Assembly (NCBI GenBank): GCA_950022295.1
Contig: OX465600.1
Span: 292,809,782-292,873,781 of the forward strand
Direction of reading: 5' to 3'
From: Bromus sterilis
Lineage: Eukaryota; Streptophyta; Magnoliopsida; Poales; Poaceae
DNA length: 64,000 nucleotides
Below, in pieces: positions 21,229 to 33,169 of this stretch. The position numbers and the translations under genes were made by a program. Each line of letters begins with the position of its first letter. Positions within the stretch are counted from its first letter, which is position 1. The notes beneath the pieces are model-generated. The model saw only the letters and a program-made list of their open reading frames with translations, did not search any database and was not told where the DNA came from.

Positions 21229-24200
21229 GAGGTAAAAACGCCAGTGATACACAAACTTGCGCGCTATGTTCAAATTAGTCACAAAGTTGCAAAATACAGT
21301 TTTTCAGTCAAGAAACTTGTGCGTACGGTTCATTGTTCGTCAAGCTGTTCGTATCTTGCCGTTTTCGCGATGATGTGGAACGGCAACGTGGAAGTATCTT
21401 CACATGCTCGTAGCTGTTAATGAAGAGAAGAAGTGAAGAAAGAAGGGAATTGTATTGAACAGAAGCAAAATTCAGAAAATAACACATGTTAGGCTGGAGC
21501 ATATTTTACTTGGCTAGAACATATTTCCCAGTAACGTGTTTAACACTGAAAAAGCACATCTTTGAGCACATAAAAAAAGATTTAATGCCCACATCACAGA
21601 GATAGTTCCTTTCTCACATCTAGTTCATCACAGGTTGGGTGGTTGGCAGCGACGAGCAGCATTAGGCGCCGCAACAGGCACAATATATTTTTCGTATGAC
21701 AAAAATACACGGAAGAGGGAACAAAATATTGATTTTGAAGCACACAAATGTTCAGTGCAGGACATAACAAAGAAAGAACAGAAAAATTCAAGTAGTTCAC
21801 TACAGAGCAAATAAAGGACCATCTAGTTCCTCATGACCCGTCTCAACACCACTTGTTCATTCTGATTAACAAAACCATTGAAATTTTTAATCTACTTCAT
21901 TCATGAAAATAGAAAATCATCAGGAAAATCATTGAACGGTGGTGCATTCTGTGTAATAGACACTTCCTCTGCTGGAATGAAATGTGCCGCTTCTCTGGTT
22001 TGAGCTCCATCATCTCGAAAAATCATATTGTGGAAGCCTTTGCCTGCTCCTCTTCCTTCTCCCGTCACAGTGGCAACACCTCCTCTTGCTCTATTTGTAG
22101 CAACTCCTCTGCCTCTAAATGTGTTAGTAGCAGCACCTCGTCCTCTAGCTCTATTTGCAGTTCTTCCTATTGCTTGACTACTTCTTCCTGGTGCATCTCC
22201 TTCAACCTGACTAGATGTTGCTGCTCTATTTCTTCTCGCCCTTCCTCTTGACATTGCTGTTGTGACCCTTCCCTGAGGGATTGAGTCTCTGGCTCCAGCA
22301 ATAAATGTAGATTCAGGGAGAGGGACACTTTTCCTGGGTGGAACATAATGATTTCTCTCCTAAACAATGAAATGACACACATAGTTAAATTCAGAGAGCA
22401 TATGCTCAATATCTTGTCTTCTTAGCCCACTCAAAATTAGACAAAATTCATTACCTGTTCCTGCATAGCATAGATCATGCTGCCTCTTGTTTGTGTTGGA
22501 TCCCTCCATGGATTAACTCTATGTGGCACTACATTATGAGAAAAGAGATTGTAGTGTTCAATATACTGAAGTGAAAAACAACAGTGTTAGTATGAAAAAG
22601 TATATTACATGAATGATGTTCGGAACATCTGCTTCCTCCTCTTCCTCTTCTACAATAGATGCTTCTCTAGTGCTCTGATATTTGTGATGGCCCTTTTTGT
22701 TGTGATCAACACCTCCACAAACTGATTAATGCATTGTAGCACCATGTCTCGTAAGTTTTTTGCCCCCAAGCTTATCTAATTTCTCCTCTGGAGTTTTCTT
22801 TCTATTTTTCTTGGGCCTTCCCATCACTTTAGTGTACAGTGGTGGATGAACATCAATGCCGTTCATTTTTCCCCAAAACACTTTGTCCCTCATTGGCATT
22901 AAAGGAGTCCCATAGGCCTTCTTGTAAGTCTCTACAACATAACATTCATGCACCAGGCTTTTAGGCTCACTTAGTGTTCAAATCCACAATATAGGAGTTG
23001 TTCAAACCTTTCACTTTGAAAACCCTTTGCCCGACATCCAGCACCGTGCAATTCTTAGCCCATTCAACATATTTATCTAGTATTTTTTTTATCTTAGGGC
23101 ACAATCTTCCAGTCCACTTCTCATGCGACTCCCTATTTTTTGACTCAATTCTACGAGTTAACTTATTGTGAATGCTCTCTAGCATGGATGCAATTGGTAG
23201 TTCCCTTTCTTCTAAGATATAGCTTCAATGGCATCAAACAAAATGCACTGTTACAAACATGTATAACAAACCAATATATTAACATGTGTAAACGAAGCAA
23301 GGAGAGAGAGGCTAACCTATTGAATACTTCAGACATGTTGTTCAAGAGAATGTCACATTTTGGGAAAGGATTGAAGAATGCTTTAACCCATGTCCTCGGT
23401 GGCAGTCTCTCGACCCAATTGTATGCATCCTGGCTATCAACTCTCATCTTGTCCATGTTATTGGTATATTCCTGAACAGTAGTTGATCTAGCTATGCTCC
23501 ATAGGTTGTTCTTGAGTGTTTGACCCTTATGAAGTTTGTTAAAATTTTGGTAAAGATGCCTCACACAAAATCGATGTTCAGAATCTGGAAATACCTCCTG
23601 AACAGCCGCAATTAGACCCTACCAATACATAATATTATATGAGAGAATATTCAGAGAGCATGTTCAGAGGAAAATTATAAAATCAAACGTTAGTACCTTT
23701 TGTTTGTCGCTCATGATTGTGAATGGTGATGTGTTGCAAATATGCAAGTCATCCTTTAAACTTGTCAAAAACCATTTCCAGCTCTTAGTTGATTCAACTT
23801 CCACTAGGCCAAAAGCAATTGAAAATATGCAGTCATTGGGACCAATTCCAACTGCAGTTAGCAAATTTCCTTTGTACCTTGTCTTTATGTGGCAGCCATC
23901 AATGAAAATTATTGGCCTACAACTCATAAGGAAGCCTCTCTTGCAAGCATCATACGACCAATAAAGAGTAGAAAAGTGTTCCTTTGGGAATGGATCTTTT
24001 TCCTCTTTTACTTGCTTTGTGCAAAGATAGAACGTGCTACCCGGGTTCGATCTTCTAAGCTCTTCTCCAAAGTCCCAGAGAAGTTTGTACTGGTCATCAT
24101 CCTCACCTCTTATCTGCTTAACTGCTGCCCTTCTCGCCCTTCCTAGCTTACTTCTGGTTGGAAGCATATTGTACTCTGTCTGTACTTTCTCACCAAATTT

Positions 24201-26331
24201 TTTTAAAGGCATATGCTCATTATCTCTGAACTCATGTCTGAACTTATTAGTGAGGAATGGTGCAGTCAAGGATTTGACATTCCAAACTTTAGTGCAAGTG
24301 TGAATTCCACAAAACTTCTTTATCAAAAAACTGTCTGTCCTTGCATCTTTGGAGGCATTCATGTACCATGACACCCTTGTATGCAAATAGCATCTAATCG
24401 GGTGGATGAATTCCTAATCTTCTTGACTTTCACCCTATTCCTGACTACATAAGAATCTAAAGCAATTCTCAATTCCTTCACATCACCAAAGATCATACCA
24501 ATTCTGAATTCGGGTGAATTCATGTCATTCTTTGAATTAAATACATTGAAGTTGTACTTTATTTTCTCTCTCTCTTCTTTAGACAGGTTTAAATGTGAGT
24601 CATCCAGTGCATCTTCAGCTAGTTCTTCTTCAAATTCATCTACAATATGCTTCTCCTTGTGATCGTCCACTTCAACGTCCACATTCTTCTCAAAAAGGTC
24701 ATCATCACCTTCATTTATATCATAATCACTTTCATAGAAATCCTCATCTATAGAATCATCACTGTCTCCATCTTCTTCTTGCTCTTCCAATTCAACTTGG
24801 CATCCTGAAGAAGATCCTTCACCCATATAAGATAAACCCCCATCTCTCTTATTTCTGGTATTGCTTCCAACTATTTGGCAAGAACCTACAACCTCCTTTC
24901 TCTTGAAAGAATTTCTAGGACTGATAACTACTGGCAATTCAGGTACCCTATCTACGAGCACATCATCTCTCATTAGGTTGTGCACTGTATCACCATGGTC
25001 AACAATCAAAACTAGATTTTTGTGCTCTGCTGATGCAGCAATCATTGCTAGCATGTCTCCATCACAGGTCAACTCCTTTAATCCATCTTCACACATTTTT
25101 CCAGGCTGCAGCCAATACACAACATTTTTGGAGGTCGCTCTATCATGACCCAACTGCTTTAGAAAATCATCCGTCCAAAGGGTTGACCATGTGTCACTAT
25201 CACACTTATCAAACCAGTCAACTTCATAGTCCATGTACCTCTTGTTGCTCCCATTTCCACCAAAAAAACCCTTATGCTGAATCTCAACAGTAAATAGACC
25301 ATCAAAAGCTCCTACATTCAGAAATTTTGATTCACAACAGTTAGCAGTGCTTCGAGCTAAGAAACTCTTAAAGAAATTAAGTACCCTTAGTTATACTAGT
25401 GTGCAGAATTTATAGAAGATTCTCTTATGTCAAAATTCAGAATTTATCAAGGTAAAAACTGCAGAAAATTAATTTATGACAGTGTCAAGAGTTAACAAAT
25501 TCACAGTGCATAAAATTCAGAGAATTCACGTAACAAAACTCAGTTAATATTTACTTATTTAGTATGTTCAGTTAAAACCTTAGCACATTGAGTTCACAAA
25601 TTCAGTTTTAACAAGGTAAAAACTGCAGCACATTCAGTCCACAAAACTGAATTCAATTTACATTCAGTTCTAACCTCGTTCACTTCACAAATTCAGTTTT
25701 TACCATGATATGAATTAGGACAAAAAATGCAGCATTAACCCCCCCCCCCCCTTAAACCCTAGCAGTACAACCGAATTAGTACTGGGAGGTAGTGCCCAAC
25801 GATTGTAAATCAACGAACACCACAAGAAAAAAAACCAAACATGATCGATCACGTGCACCCACAAACCCTAACTAAATTTCCAGCGTACTCATGGGCGTCC
25901 TCGCCGGATGGGGGAAGAAAGAGAACCTGGGGCAATGAAGTTTTCAGTAATCTCACCGTACACGGGGGCGTCCTCGCCAGGTCGTCGTCGGCGTGGTTCA
26001 TTCATACTCCAGCTTCAAGATGGATGCCGTCTCCGTTCCCTGTATGTCTCCTGGGTATGATCAAAAGGAAAGAATGATGAAGAGACGTGGATTCAGGCCT
26101 TATTTCCCAAAGGGAAGGATTGTTGCAAATATTTCTTTCACGGGCAGCGCTCCAAAACCCTTCCCCCACGTTGCCCGCCTTCCCACGTCACCGCGAAAAC
26201 GGCAAGATACGATGGATTGACTGACAATGTACCGTACGCACAAGTTTCTGTACTGAAAAACTGTATTTTGCAACTTTGTGACTAATTTGAACATAACGCG
26301 CAAGTTTGTGTACCATTGGTGTTTTTACCTC
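21229..26331 (-). mobile_element. Complete Mutator-like element (MULE), 5.1 kb
   Basis: Long terminal inverted repeats of about 165 bases lie at 21229-21392 and about 26163-26331, starting GAGGTAAAAAC and sharing ACACAAACTTGCGCG, TATGTTCAAATTAGTCAC and GCAAAATACAGTTTTTCAGT. Perfect 9-bp duplications TTAAAGTTG flank it (21220-21228 and 26332-26340). The 9-bp duplication, long inverted repeats and a MuDR-type transposase define the superfamily. It interrupts SWEET unit B. Confidence 0.95.
21901..25311 (-). pseudogene. MULE transposase (MuDR family), frameshifted and lacking its SWIM zinc finger
   Basis: The N-terminal part (25311-24360) carries the MuDR-type DGLFTVEIQHKGFFGGNGSN and WSTLWTDDFL motifs and an acidic stretch. 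After CIQGC the frame breaks: one base is missing near 24370, and the family sequence WYMNASKDARTDSF resumes in another frame. The MULE catalytic domain follows at 24380-23170, with FIDGCHIKTRYKGNLLTAVG, then an intron whose junction falls at SDKQK/GLIAAVQEVFPDSEHRFCVR, then RHLYQNFNK. At about 22955 the sequence jumps from YIVDLNTK straight to SEPKSLVHECYVVETYKKAYG, so the SWIM finger (CxC...HxC/H) expected between them is gone. The C-terminal part (21901-22254) is Arg/Gly-rich. The first exon upstream of 25311 was not located. The product cannot be active as read. Confidence 0.88.
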
Positions 26332-26380
26332 TTAAAGTTGTTGCAAGGCAACGAGGCTAAAGCCATCAACAAATGAAGTA

Positions 26381-26441
26381 CCCCCTCCGATCCATAATAA
26401 GTGTCGCTAGATCGGCGACACTTATTATGGATCGGAGGGAG
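26381..26441. mobile_element. Short palindromic Stowaway MITE
   Basis: This 61-bp near-perfect palindrome (CCCCTCCGATCCATAATAAG... with its inverse ending GGATCGGAGGGAG) has TA duplications at 26379-26380 and 26442-26443. It lies between the MULE and the SWEET B promoter. Confidence 0.9.
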
Positions 26442-26519
26442 TAGTACACATCATACAAGATATTTATTTAACACATTTAACGAGTACATCGATTTCCATC
26501 ACAGCAACACCAAGAAGGT

Positions 26520-26980
26520 GTAGCTAGACTCGCTCCATTGGAGACATGGTTGTCTCAAGAAAAAGGAATGAAAAGGAACCAAGGACGGCAAGTACGGCAG
26601 ATAAGGATGTCCCTGCCCCAAAAAAAATGGAGACCCACGATGATATTTGCAAAGCTAGAAAACAAGTGGGAAATAAGCACGCCGATCTCTGCCTTTTTGT
26701 CGACCGGATCGGCCGGAGGCGTGGTACACATTGTATACTCTTCTTGTGTTGCACGAGGAAGCTACCTCAGGCCCAGCTTCGAATTAATTCGTACCCCCCC
26801 TGTCTCTCTCATACAGCGCAGGCACAGGCTCCATCGTCCTGCATTGCTTTCGCCTCATTATGTAGGATGGAGGATGCGCTTATCATCGATCGACAGGAGT
26901 AGCTGACTCGCCATTAAGTTTAACGCGCCTCTTCTTCCTTCTCTCATTCCAGCGGGTTTATCCGCTGGCAGCTTCGCGCC
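26520..26980 (+). promoter_or_regulatory. Upstream region of SWEET gene B
   Basis: From about 26570 this is homologous to the region upstream of gene A (13010-13400), including the AGCTACCTCAGGCCCAGCTT block. It contains one copy of the block that is doubled in gene A. No clear TATA box was identified. A regulatory role is inferred from position and conservation. Confidence 0.5.
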
Positions 26981-27139
26981 ATGAATCCCACTCTGTTCAT
27001 CATCGGCGTCATAGGTATGCACTAATGCATCCTCTCTCTCTCTCTCATAGTTTCTGCTCTTCTCTCTCTCTCATCATAGTCTATAGTTTCTGCTCTTCTC
27101 TCTCTCTCATAGTTTCTGCTCTTCTCTCTCTCATCATAG

Positions 27140-27183
<44 letters not shown>

Positions 27184-30100
27184 GAGCTTGTTTGTTTGTT
27201 GCAGGAAACATCATCTCAGTTCTGGTCTTCGTTTCTCCCATGTAAGAAGACCATCCGTTCAGTTCATGCATGCATTTACGTCCATATGACCACTACTTTG
27301 TGTTCCTCGTTGCTTACATTCATGGAAGCATCATGAATGGCTGATTGATGGCGTATGCTATGGTGCAGCCCAACATTCTGGAGGATCGTGAGGAGCAAGT
27401 CGACGGAGGACTTCGAGGCGGCGCCGTACGTCCTCACGCTGCTCAGCTCGCTGCTATGGCTCTACTACGGCCTCACCAAGCCCGACGGCCTGCTCGTCGC
27501 CACCGTCAACGGCTTCGGCGCCGTCATGGAGACCATCTACGTTGTTCTCTTCCTCGTCTATGCCGCCGACAAGGCCACAAGGGTAAGAACGTGAGCCCAG
27601 CAGGGAACAGCTATTATTCCTGAATTTGTACGCCGTCTACTACCTTTCTATCAAAATATAAGATGTTTTTGCAGGTTAGTTTAGCTTGAAAAATATCTTA
27701 TATTTTAATACGGAGGGAGTGTATAATTACGATCAGGGATTATATATATTCCCTAGAATGTCTAGTTAATTGTTAGTTTCCCCGTTAAGGCAAATACTAT
27801 ATGAGCAGGGATCAGGAGTAGCTTACCCATTAAGGGGAGTAGTTCGTCTTGACCGAGTTAGTTGTATGTTTCCCCATTAAGGGAGCGAGCAAGGGTGGTC
27901 AAGTAATTTCAACCCCTAAATTATTCAAATTGGTGACCATTTTTAGTCGAAGCACTCTTTTATATTGATTGTTTCTGTTGCGTCGCATTCTTTCCCTTTG
28001 GACGTACCCACTTATTTGGTGTCCTATTTCAGTCACCATAATTCATGTGGTCATTTTCATTTCCTTGAGGTATATAAGAGTAATTTTGTTATCATGCTTT
28101 TGGTAATTTCAAGAAATAGTTCACTTGTTGAAATTTCATGTTGTTGTTGCATAATAATAATTATTTTCTTGCGGGGCACATAATTGTATGTATGGATGGC
28201 CGTGTGGCAAGTGTAATTAGCCATCTCAACGTTTCTAATCAACTACATGTTGTCATTTGCAGGTTAAAACCGTGAAGTTGGTGGTAGCTCTGGACATCGG
28301 GTTTTTTGGAGTCGTGTTCACAGCCACAACATTTGCCATTGGTGGGCTCGACATGAAAATCGTGATTATTGGATTGATATGTGCTTGTCTTAACGTGTTC
28401 ATGTACGGGGCCCCACTCGCTGCCGTGGTAAGCCCGTTACACCAACAAATAAATCACCCATCATCTTTTAATTTACAACTTATACCATATGCTTGAAGAT
28501 TTTAGGAGCCATTGAATCAAGTTAATCTAACGATGAAAATAAAAAAGTACTAGAGATTGCTAGAGTAGTACTAAAATAAGTATCGGATAGTACTGGAAAT
28601 AATGATTAACTAGTAAAAATATTAATTTATTTGATTTACTTGTGCTTGATCAACGGATATAAATAATTTTAGCGGAAGTACTTAAAAATATTGAAAAATA
28701 CTCGTCAATCACCGAAGAAGCGCTCCTTTTACTTAGCTATTTTTGCTTTAATACATTGTTGCAGTGCTTTATTCAGAAGTTTTTATGTTTGTTCTTTTTT
28801 GTTTCAGTTACTCACATAGAGAGGCCTTGAGATAGGGACTAGGTACTTGCGCTACGTTGACAATGATTTACCACCCATACAGATACAATTTAAAATCTTA
28901 TAAAATAGTTGAATATGAGCAAATAACTATCTTTGCAAGAATGAAAAGAGCAAAACTGTTCTTCCTTAAGGAGCATTCGGTGCAATTTTCATGGATATAA
29001 CCAACACCCATAATCATCTCTTCTTTGAAGTAGTATAGTACTCTTCATTGCTTTTTTGTATATTACTCCAAAAGTTATATCGTTAGAAACATCTTCCGAA
29101 TAAAAACATATGCATTATTCTGGTGCAGAGGCCGGGGGTTATCTTTCTTTTTCAAAAAAAAATATTTTTACATATAGCCTATATTTTATTAGTAAAATCT
29201 ATTGTTAAAATTAGGCTCAAAATTTGAGCCGGTTATATATATTCACAAAGAAGGAGTAGAGAAAAAACGGAAAATGTAAGAACTAATATTCATAAAATCA
29301 TGTCACTGTTTTTATGCAACTTGAGATTTACTAGACGTGGGAAAACATATACATGCGTACACATCGTGAGACAACGATGTCGTTAGCATACAGAAGCTTT
29401 TGGTCAAACTATACAGTTTCCGCTAGCTAACACTTTCTTGTACGGCATGTGTACACCTTGCGTCAAGACAAGATATCTATATGCCTAGGTCAATGCATGA
29501 ACATCTGCATTTAACTAATATGAATCTTCGTAGACAAGAGATGTTTATCTGTAAGTTGTCTTAAAAAAAACGTAGGTGTGAACAAGATGTGCACATTACA
29601 TAATCCGTTCTGAAATAAGTATATCAACTCTAGTAAAAAAAATTGAGACACCTATTTCAGAAACAGAGGTAGTACAAAGCATGGATGGCATGTAGATTTT
29701 TTAATTATTTTTCTTGAGGGGAAATCTCATGTGAGTTGTTTGATTGGACGCTAAACAACAACTATTCTGAGAGGAAACAGCCAGCTAAAACAGTAGCTGG
29801 CTGATAGATATATTTGTACTGCATGGACCCTAGCAAATAATTATTAGTTGGCGTACACTGTTACAGTACAATTTGTTTTTCCTCTGCTCACAGCAACGTG
29901 CATATCACTATCATCATCCGGACAATCTAAATCAATAATGTATATTGGCATGCTTGGCGTGGCCACTCTCCCAGCCCGTAAATTACGTGGCAGTGGGGCA
30001 GGAGGTTGATTGGAAAGGTGGTGACGGCCAGCCAAAACGGGCTGTTTTCGTGGGCTCCTGTTCCTTGATGATTTTTGTGTCGAACTGCACCTGAAAAACC

Positions 30101-30597
30101 TGTTTCACATTGTGGCGGAACAGAGAACGGTGATCGCTACGAAGAGCGTGGAGTACATGCCCTTCTTCCTCTCCTTCTTCCTCTTCCTCAACGGAGGCGT
30201 CTGGGCCACCTACGCCCTGCTCGATAGAGATGTCTTCCTTGGGGTAAGCACTTACATATCTTACACTTAGTACTCCAAGGTTAATGAAAAAGACATTAAT
30301 AAATATTCCTTCAGTTTTGAAATATAGGTCTTTAGAATATACTAGTTGTAGTATACTTTAAAAATCTATATTTCGGTACGAAGCAAGTATTACTGATCTC
30401 TATTTGATTCGTGCGTGCAGGTCCCAAATGGAATAGGCTTCTTCTTGGGCGGCATCCAGCTGGCTATCTATGCCGTCTACAGGAACAGCAAGGTTGTTTC
30501 TCAGGGCAATGACAAAGCCGAATACGATGCTTCAGCTTCTCTTTTGTCCTCGGATGCCATCATACATGGCCAAAACGATGGATCCACTCAGGTTTAG
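26981..30597 (+). CDS. SWEET16-like: SWEET sugar transporter B (clade IV-like, SWEET16/17 type)
   Basis: Six exons read in phase at 26981-27014, 27205-27241, 27369-27582, 28263-28427, 30124-30243 and 30421-30597, giving 248 residues. The exons match those of gene A in length and phase. The first 71 coding bases, however, are split by a 190-base GT-AG intron inside codon 12 (ATAG/GTATGC ... TTGCAG/GAAAC). The protein has seven helices with TVNGFGAVMETIYVVLFLVY, FICACL-like (LICACLNVFMYGAPLAAV) and VPNGIGFFLGGIQLAIYAVY. Note GAPLAAV here versus GSPLAAV in A. All core Pro and Asn residues of the SWEET pore are kept, so it should be functional. It is expected to be a bidirectional sugar transporter; tonoplast location is inferred from clade. 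Confidence 0.92.
27030..27180. repeat. CT-rich microsatellite in intron 1 of SWEET B
   Basis: Repeated (CT)n tracts are interspersed with CATAGTTTCTGCTCTT units (three copies) and end in a long pure CT run. It fills most of the intron that gene A lacks. Confidence 0.9.
27643..27719. mobile_element. Stowaway-like MITE in SWEET B intron 3
   Basis: Imperfect inverted termini (TATCAAAATATAAGAT left; reverse of ATCTTATATTTTAATACGGA right) end in CGGAGGGAG. Gene A has no counterpart in the matching intron, so it is specific to B. Confidence 0.75.
29600..29673. mobile_element. Stowaway-like MITE in SWEET B intron 4
   Basis: Inverted termini CCGTTCTGAAATAAGT and ACCTATTTCAGAAACAGAGG enclose a short AT-rich centre. 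The equivalent part of gene A intron (about 15395-15440) lacks it. Confidence 0.65.
30310..30392. mobile_element. Stowaway-like MITE in SWEET B intron 5
   Basis: Inverted GAAATATAGGTCTTT (left) and AAAAATCTATATTTCGGTAC (right) ends are typical of degenerate Stowaway elements. The homologous intron of gene A (16059-16150) is shorter and lacks it. Confidence 0.65.
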
Positions 30598-31655
30598 TGA
30601 TTGGGTTGGACTTGTAGTCTTGTAGAAATATACTGCTATAGTCATTGTGTAAGATTATATAATTTTTGGTGGAGTGAAGTCCAGTTTTTACCATCTACAT
30701 CTATATTGTTCGCATAAATTGTTAATCAGCTGGTTGACCCCCACTTAGCAAAAAAAAATTGGCTAGTTTTTATCCCATTTAGCAGAAGTTTCGATAGTCT
30801 TTGTGTCATTTTCATTTTGTAAGTGTGATCTGCATGGTGGACCTCGACTGTTTGGTATATGATGTGCCACATTGCCATCTTCCTCATTGTGTTTTTTCCT
30901 CGCTCTTGTACCGGTTCGTGTCCGTGGGCCAAACCGGTCCTATGCATAAGCGTGCAACTATTTAACAGAAAAAAGTACACTATGGTGTGCATATGTAGCC
31001 CTGACATTCATGAGAGAAAAAACCGTGTCTAACTAAACTATTCGACCGGTGTGAGGAAAATACCATTGGAGGAAAACCATGACAGGAGACAACATGCGTA
31101 CATACTGATCACGACCCACATGTTAGATTGCTTTTGAACATTTTTATAAGGTTTAAAGTGGCAAAACTATCATGAAGTGGGATAATAAGGATGAAAAATG
31201 CTAAATGAGATAATTAGCACTAAAATATCAAAGTTGAGAGAGAAATCACAATCCACTATGTCCACTCTATTTCTATCATAGAAAAGGCCCTGTGTAAAAA
31301 CTATGACATATTTATTGCTGCAATTAGAAAACATGTTAATTGGGCCACATAAGATACAATGTTACCCCAAACTTCTCCGGTGGTGATAAGTGTTATTTGT
31401 TGCCATAAGAGAGTTTTGATGAGTTCTTTCAACCTCACGTGAGGAATGAGAGGTTAGTGGTTTATGCTTTTCTTTATATAGATATGGGTTTTCTAAATCA
31501 CATATGTCATTCCAAATTACAAAACTTTTTCATCGTTGCATTTATCCTATCAAAATCTTTAAAATTAAATCTCATGTTGATATATTTGACATACATTCTT
31601 TTAGTAAAATTTGTACTCCCAAAATAAATTAATATGTGCTTGCAAACTGTACTAA
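30598..31655. other. 3' flank of SWEET B and unclassified AT-rich DNA
   Basis: The part up to about 31150 is homologous to the 3' flank of SWEET A, marking the end of the duplication. The remaining 500 bases are AT-rich with no gene or repeat recognised. Confidence 0.5.
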
Positions 31656-32438
31656 CTAGATGATACCCCGCGCGTTGCTGCGGGAATCAGTTGCAATATA
31701 TTTTGAATGATTGATTGCATGAAACATGAATAGTTGAATTAATAGTATATAAACTAAAGTATAAAAATACAATTTTATGTATTGTATTTTATTATTGTGT
31801 AATTAAAAATATTTATTAAATATAAGTAATGTAATATAATGAAAAAAAATCAATGCATGTTGAGTGAGGTCGCATGTGTCATTATATTGATGTATGCATG
31901 AGATCAACTAATAACGAAGAACTTGTTCTCATGCATATTGTGGTGCATTTTAAAAGTGATGTAATATAATGGGAAAATTTTCATGCATGTTGAGGGAGAT
32001 TGCATGTGTCCTTAAATAGATGTGTGCATGCGATCAACTAATAATGAATAACTTTTTTTCATGCATATTGTGGTGGGTCTTTGATGAGGTGGCATGCTTG
32101 CATGTTGAGATAGATAAGATAGTGGAGATGATCTATTATAGTATTAATATTGATGTATGCATGAGATCAACTAATAACGAAGAACTTGTTCTCATGCATA
32201 TTGTGGTGAGTCTTTGATGATGTGACATGTATGCATTTTAAAAGTGATGTAATATAATGGGAAAATTTTCATGCATGTTGAGGGAGATTGCATGTGTCAT
32301 TAAATAGATGTGTGCATGCGATCAACTAATAATGAATAACTTTTTTTCATGCATATTGTGGTGGGTCTTTGATGATGTGGCATGCTTGCATGTTGAGATA
32401 GATAAGATAGTGGGGATGATCTATTATAGTATTATAGA
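31656..32438 (-). mobile_element. Complete small non-autonomous Helitron
   Basis: On the minus strand the element starts TCTATAATACTATAATAGAT (right end, 32438) and ends with the hairpin CCCGCAGCAACGCGCGGG followed by GTATCATCTAG (left end, 31656). It is flanked by A and T as expected for insertion between A and T with no target duplication. At 783 bp it has no RepHel coding capacity. Both termini fit the plant Helitron rules. Confidence 0.82.
31888..32438. repeat. Tandem duplication inside the Helitron, including its 5' terminus
   Basis: Unit 1 is 31888-32150 (263 bp). Unit 2 is 32151-32438, carrying a 26-base extra stretch at about 32207-32232. Each unit is made of two related half units sharing GATCAACTAATAA and TCATGCATATTGTGGTG. 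The copy of GATGATCTATTATAGTATTA at 32127 shows that the 5' terminus itself was copied. Confidence 0.9.
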
Positions 32439-32518
32439 TATGCGCTCTCAAGTGAACTAACTCGTGCTCTCATAGAGGTGAAGCACGATTGTACGAACAT
32501 GTTCTCCCAAGTGTACTA

Positions 32519-32612
32519 CTCCTTCTGATCCAAAATAAGTGCCACACATTTTATACTAAGCTAGTATAAATTTTGTACTAGATAATGGACACTTATTATG
32601 GATCGAAAGGAG
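32519..32612. mobile_element. Stowaway MITE
   Basis: CTCCTTCTGATCCAAAATAA (left) and its near inverse ending TTATGGATCGAAAGGAG, with TA duplications at 32517-32518 and 32613-32614. Length 94 bp. Confidence 0.88.
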
Positions 32613-33169
32613 TAACATATTCTTTGGAACCATGTTAACCTATGCTTTCAAGTATACTAACTGTGCTTCTAAAGTGTATTAACATCTTCCCCAATTATAT
32701 GACATGCATTTCCAAATATACTAACTTATGCTCCTAAACTAAACTGACTTGTGCTTCTCAAACGAAGTAACATATGTTCTCGTGGGATGAAGCTCTAATT
32801 TGCTCTTGCATGAAATACACATGTGCTCCACAGGCGACACATGAGCACAAAGAAACACAAAAGGACGAAAAAATGAAACAAATAATTATTAAAAAATAAA
32901 AAATGAGAAAATAATTTAAAAATTTCCATAAACTAAACCAAAAATGTACTATGTGGCCGCACTGAGGCGCTTCCACACCAGAAAAAACTACCACTTGCGG
33001 TGACACCCTTTTAGTGAATTTTTTGAATAATTTTATTTGAAAAATAAATTATTATATATGAATAAAAAATAGAAAACGTAGACCAGTCGGCCTTGCCTAG
33101 CCCGAATTCGGACTTTTCGGCCTGAGTTGGGCCGAATAAAGATTGTTCGACCTGACTTCTTGGGCCCAA
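32613..33169. other. Low-complexity intergenic DNA
   Basis: The left half has a loose periodicity of about 25-40 bases (GTGCT(C/T)(C/T)TAAA...ACTAAC). The right part (33080-33170) repeats GGCCGAA/GGCCTGA motifs leading into the fold-back element. No gene is seen. Confidence 0.4.

Noticed and set aside
27030..27180. CT tract as a core promoter Y-patch
   Set aside because: It lies downstream of the start codon and inside a GT-AG intron of SWEET B.
31830..32440. CRISPR-like array of repeats
   Set aside because: Units are 130-290 bp, lie within Helitron termini, and have no spacer pattern; the genome is a plant nuclear one.
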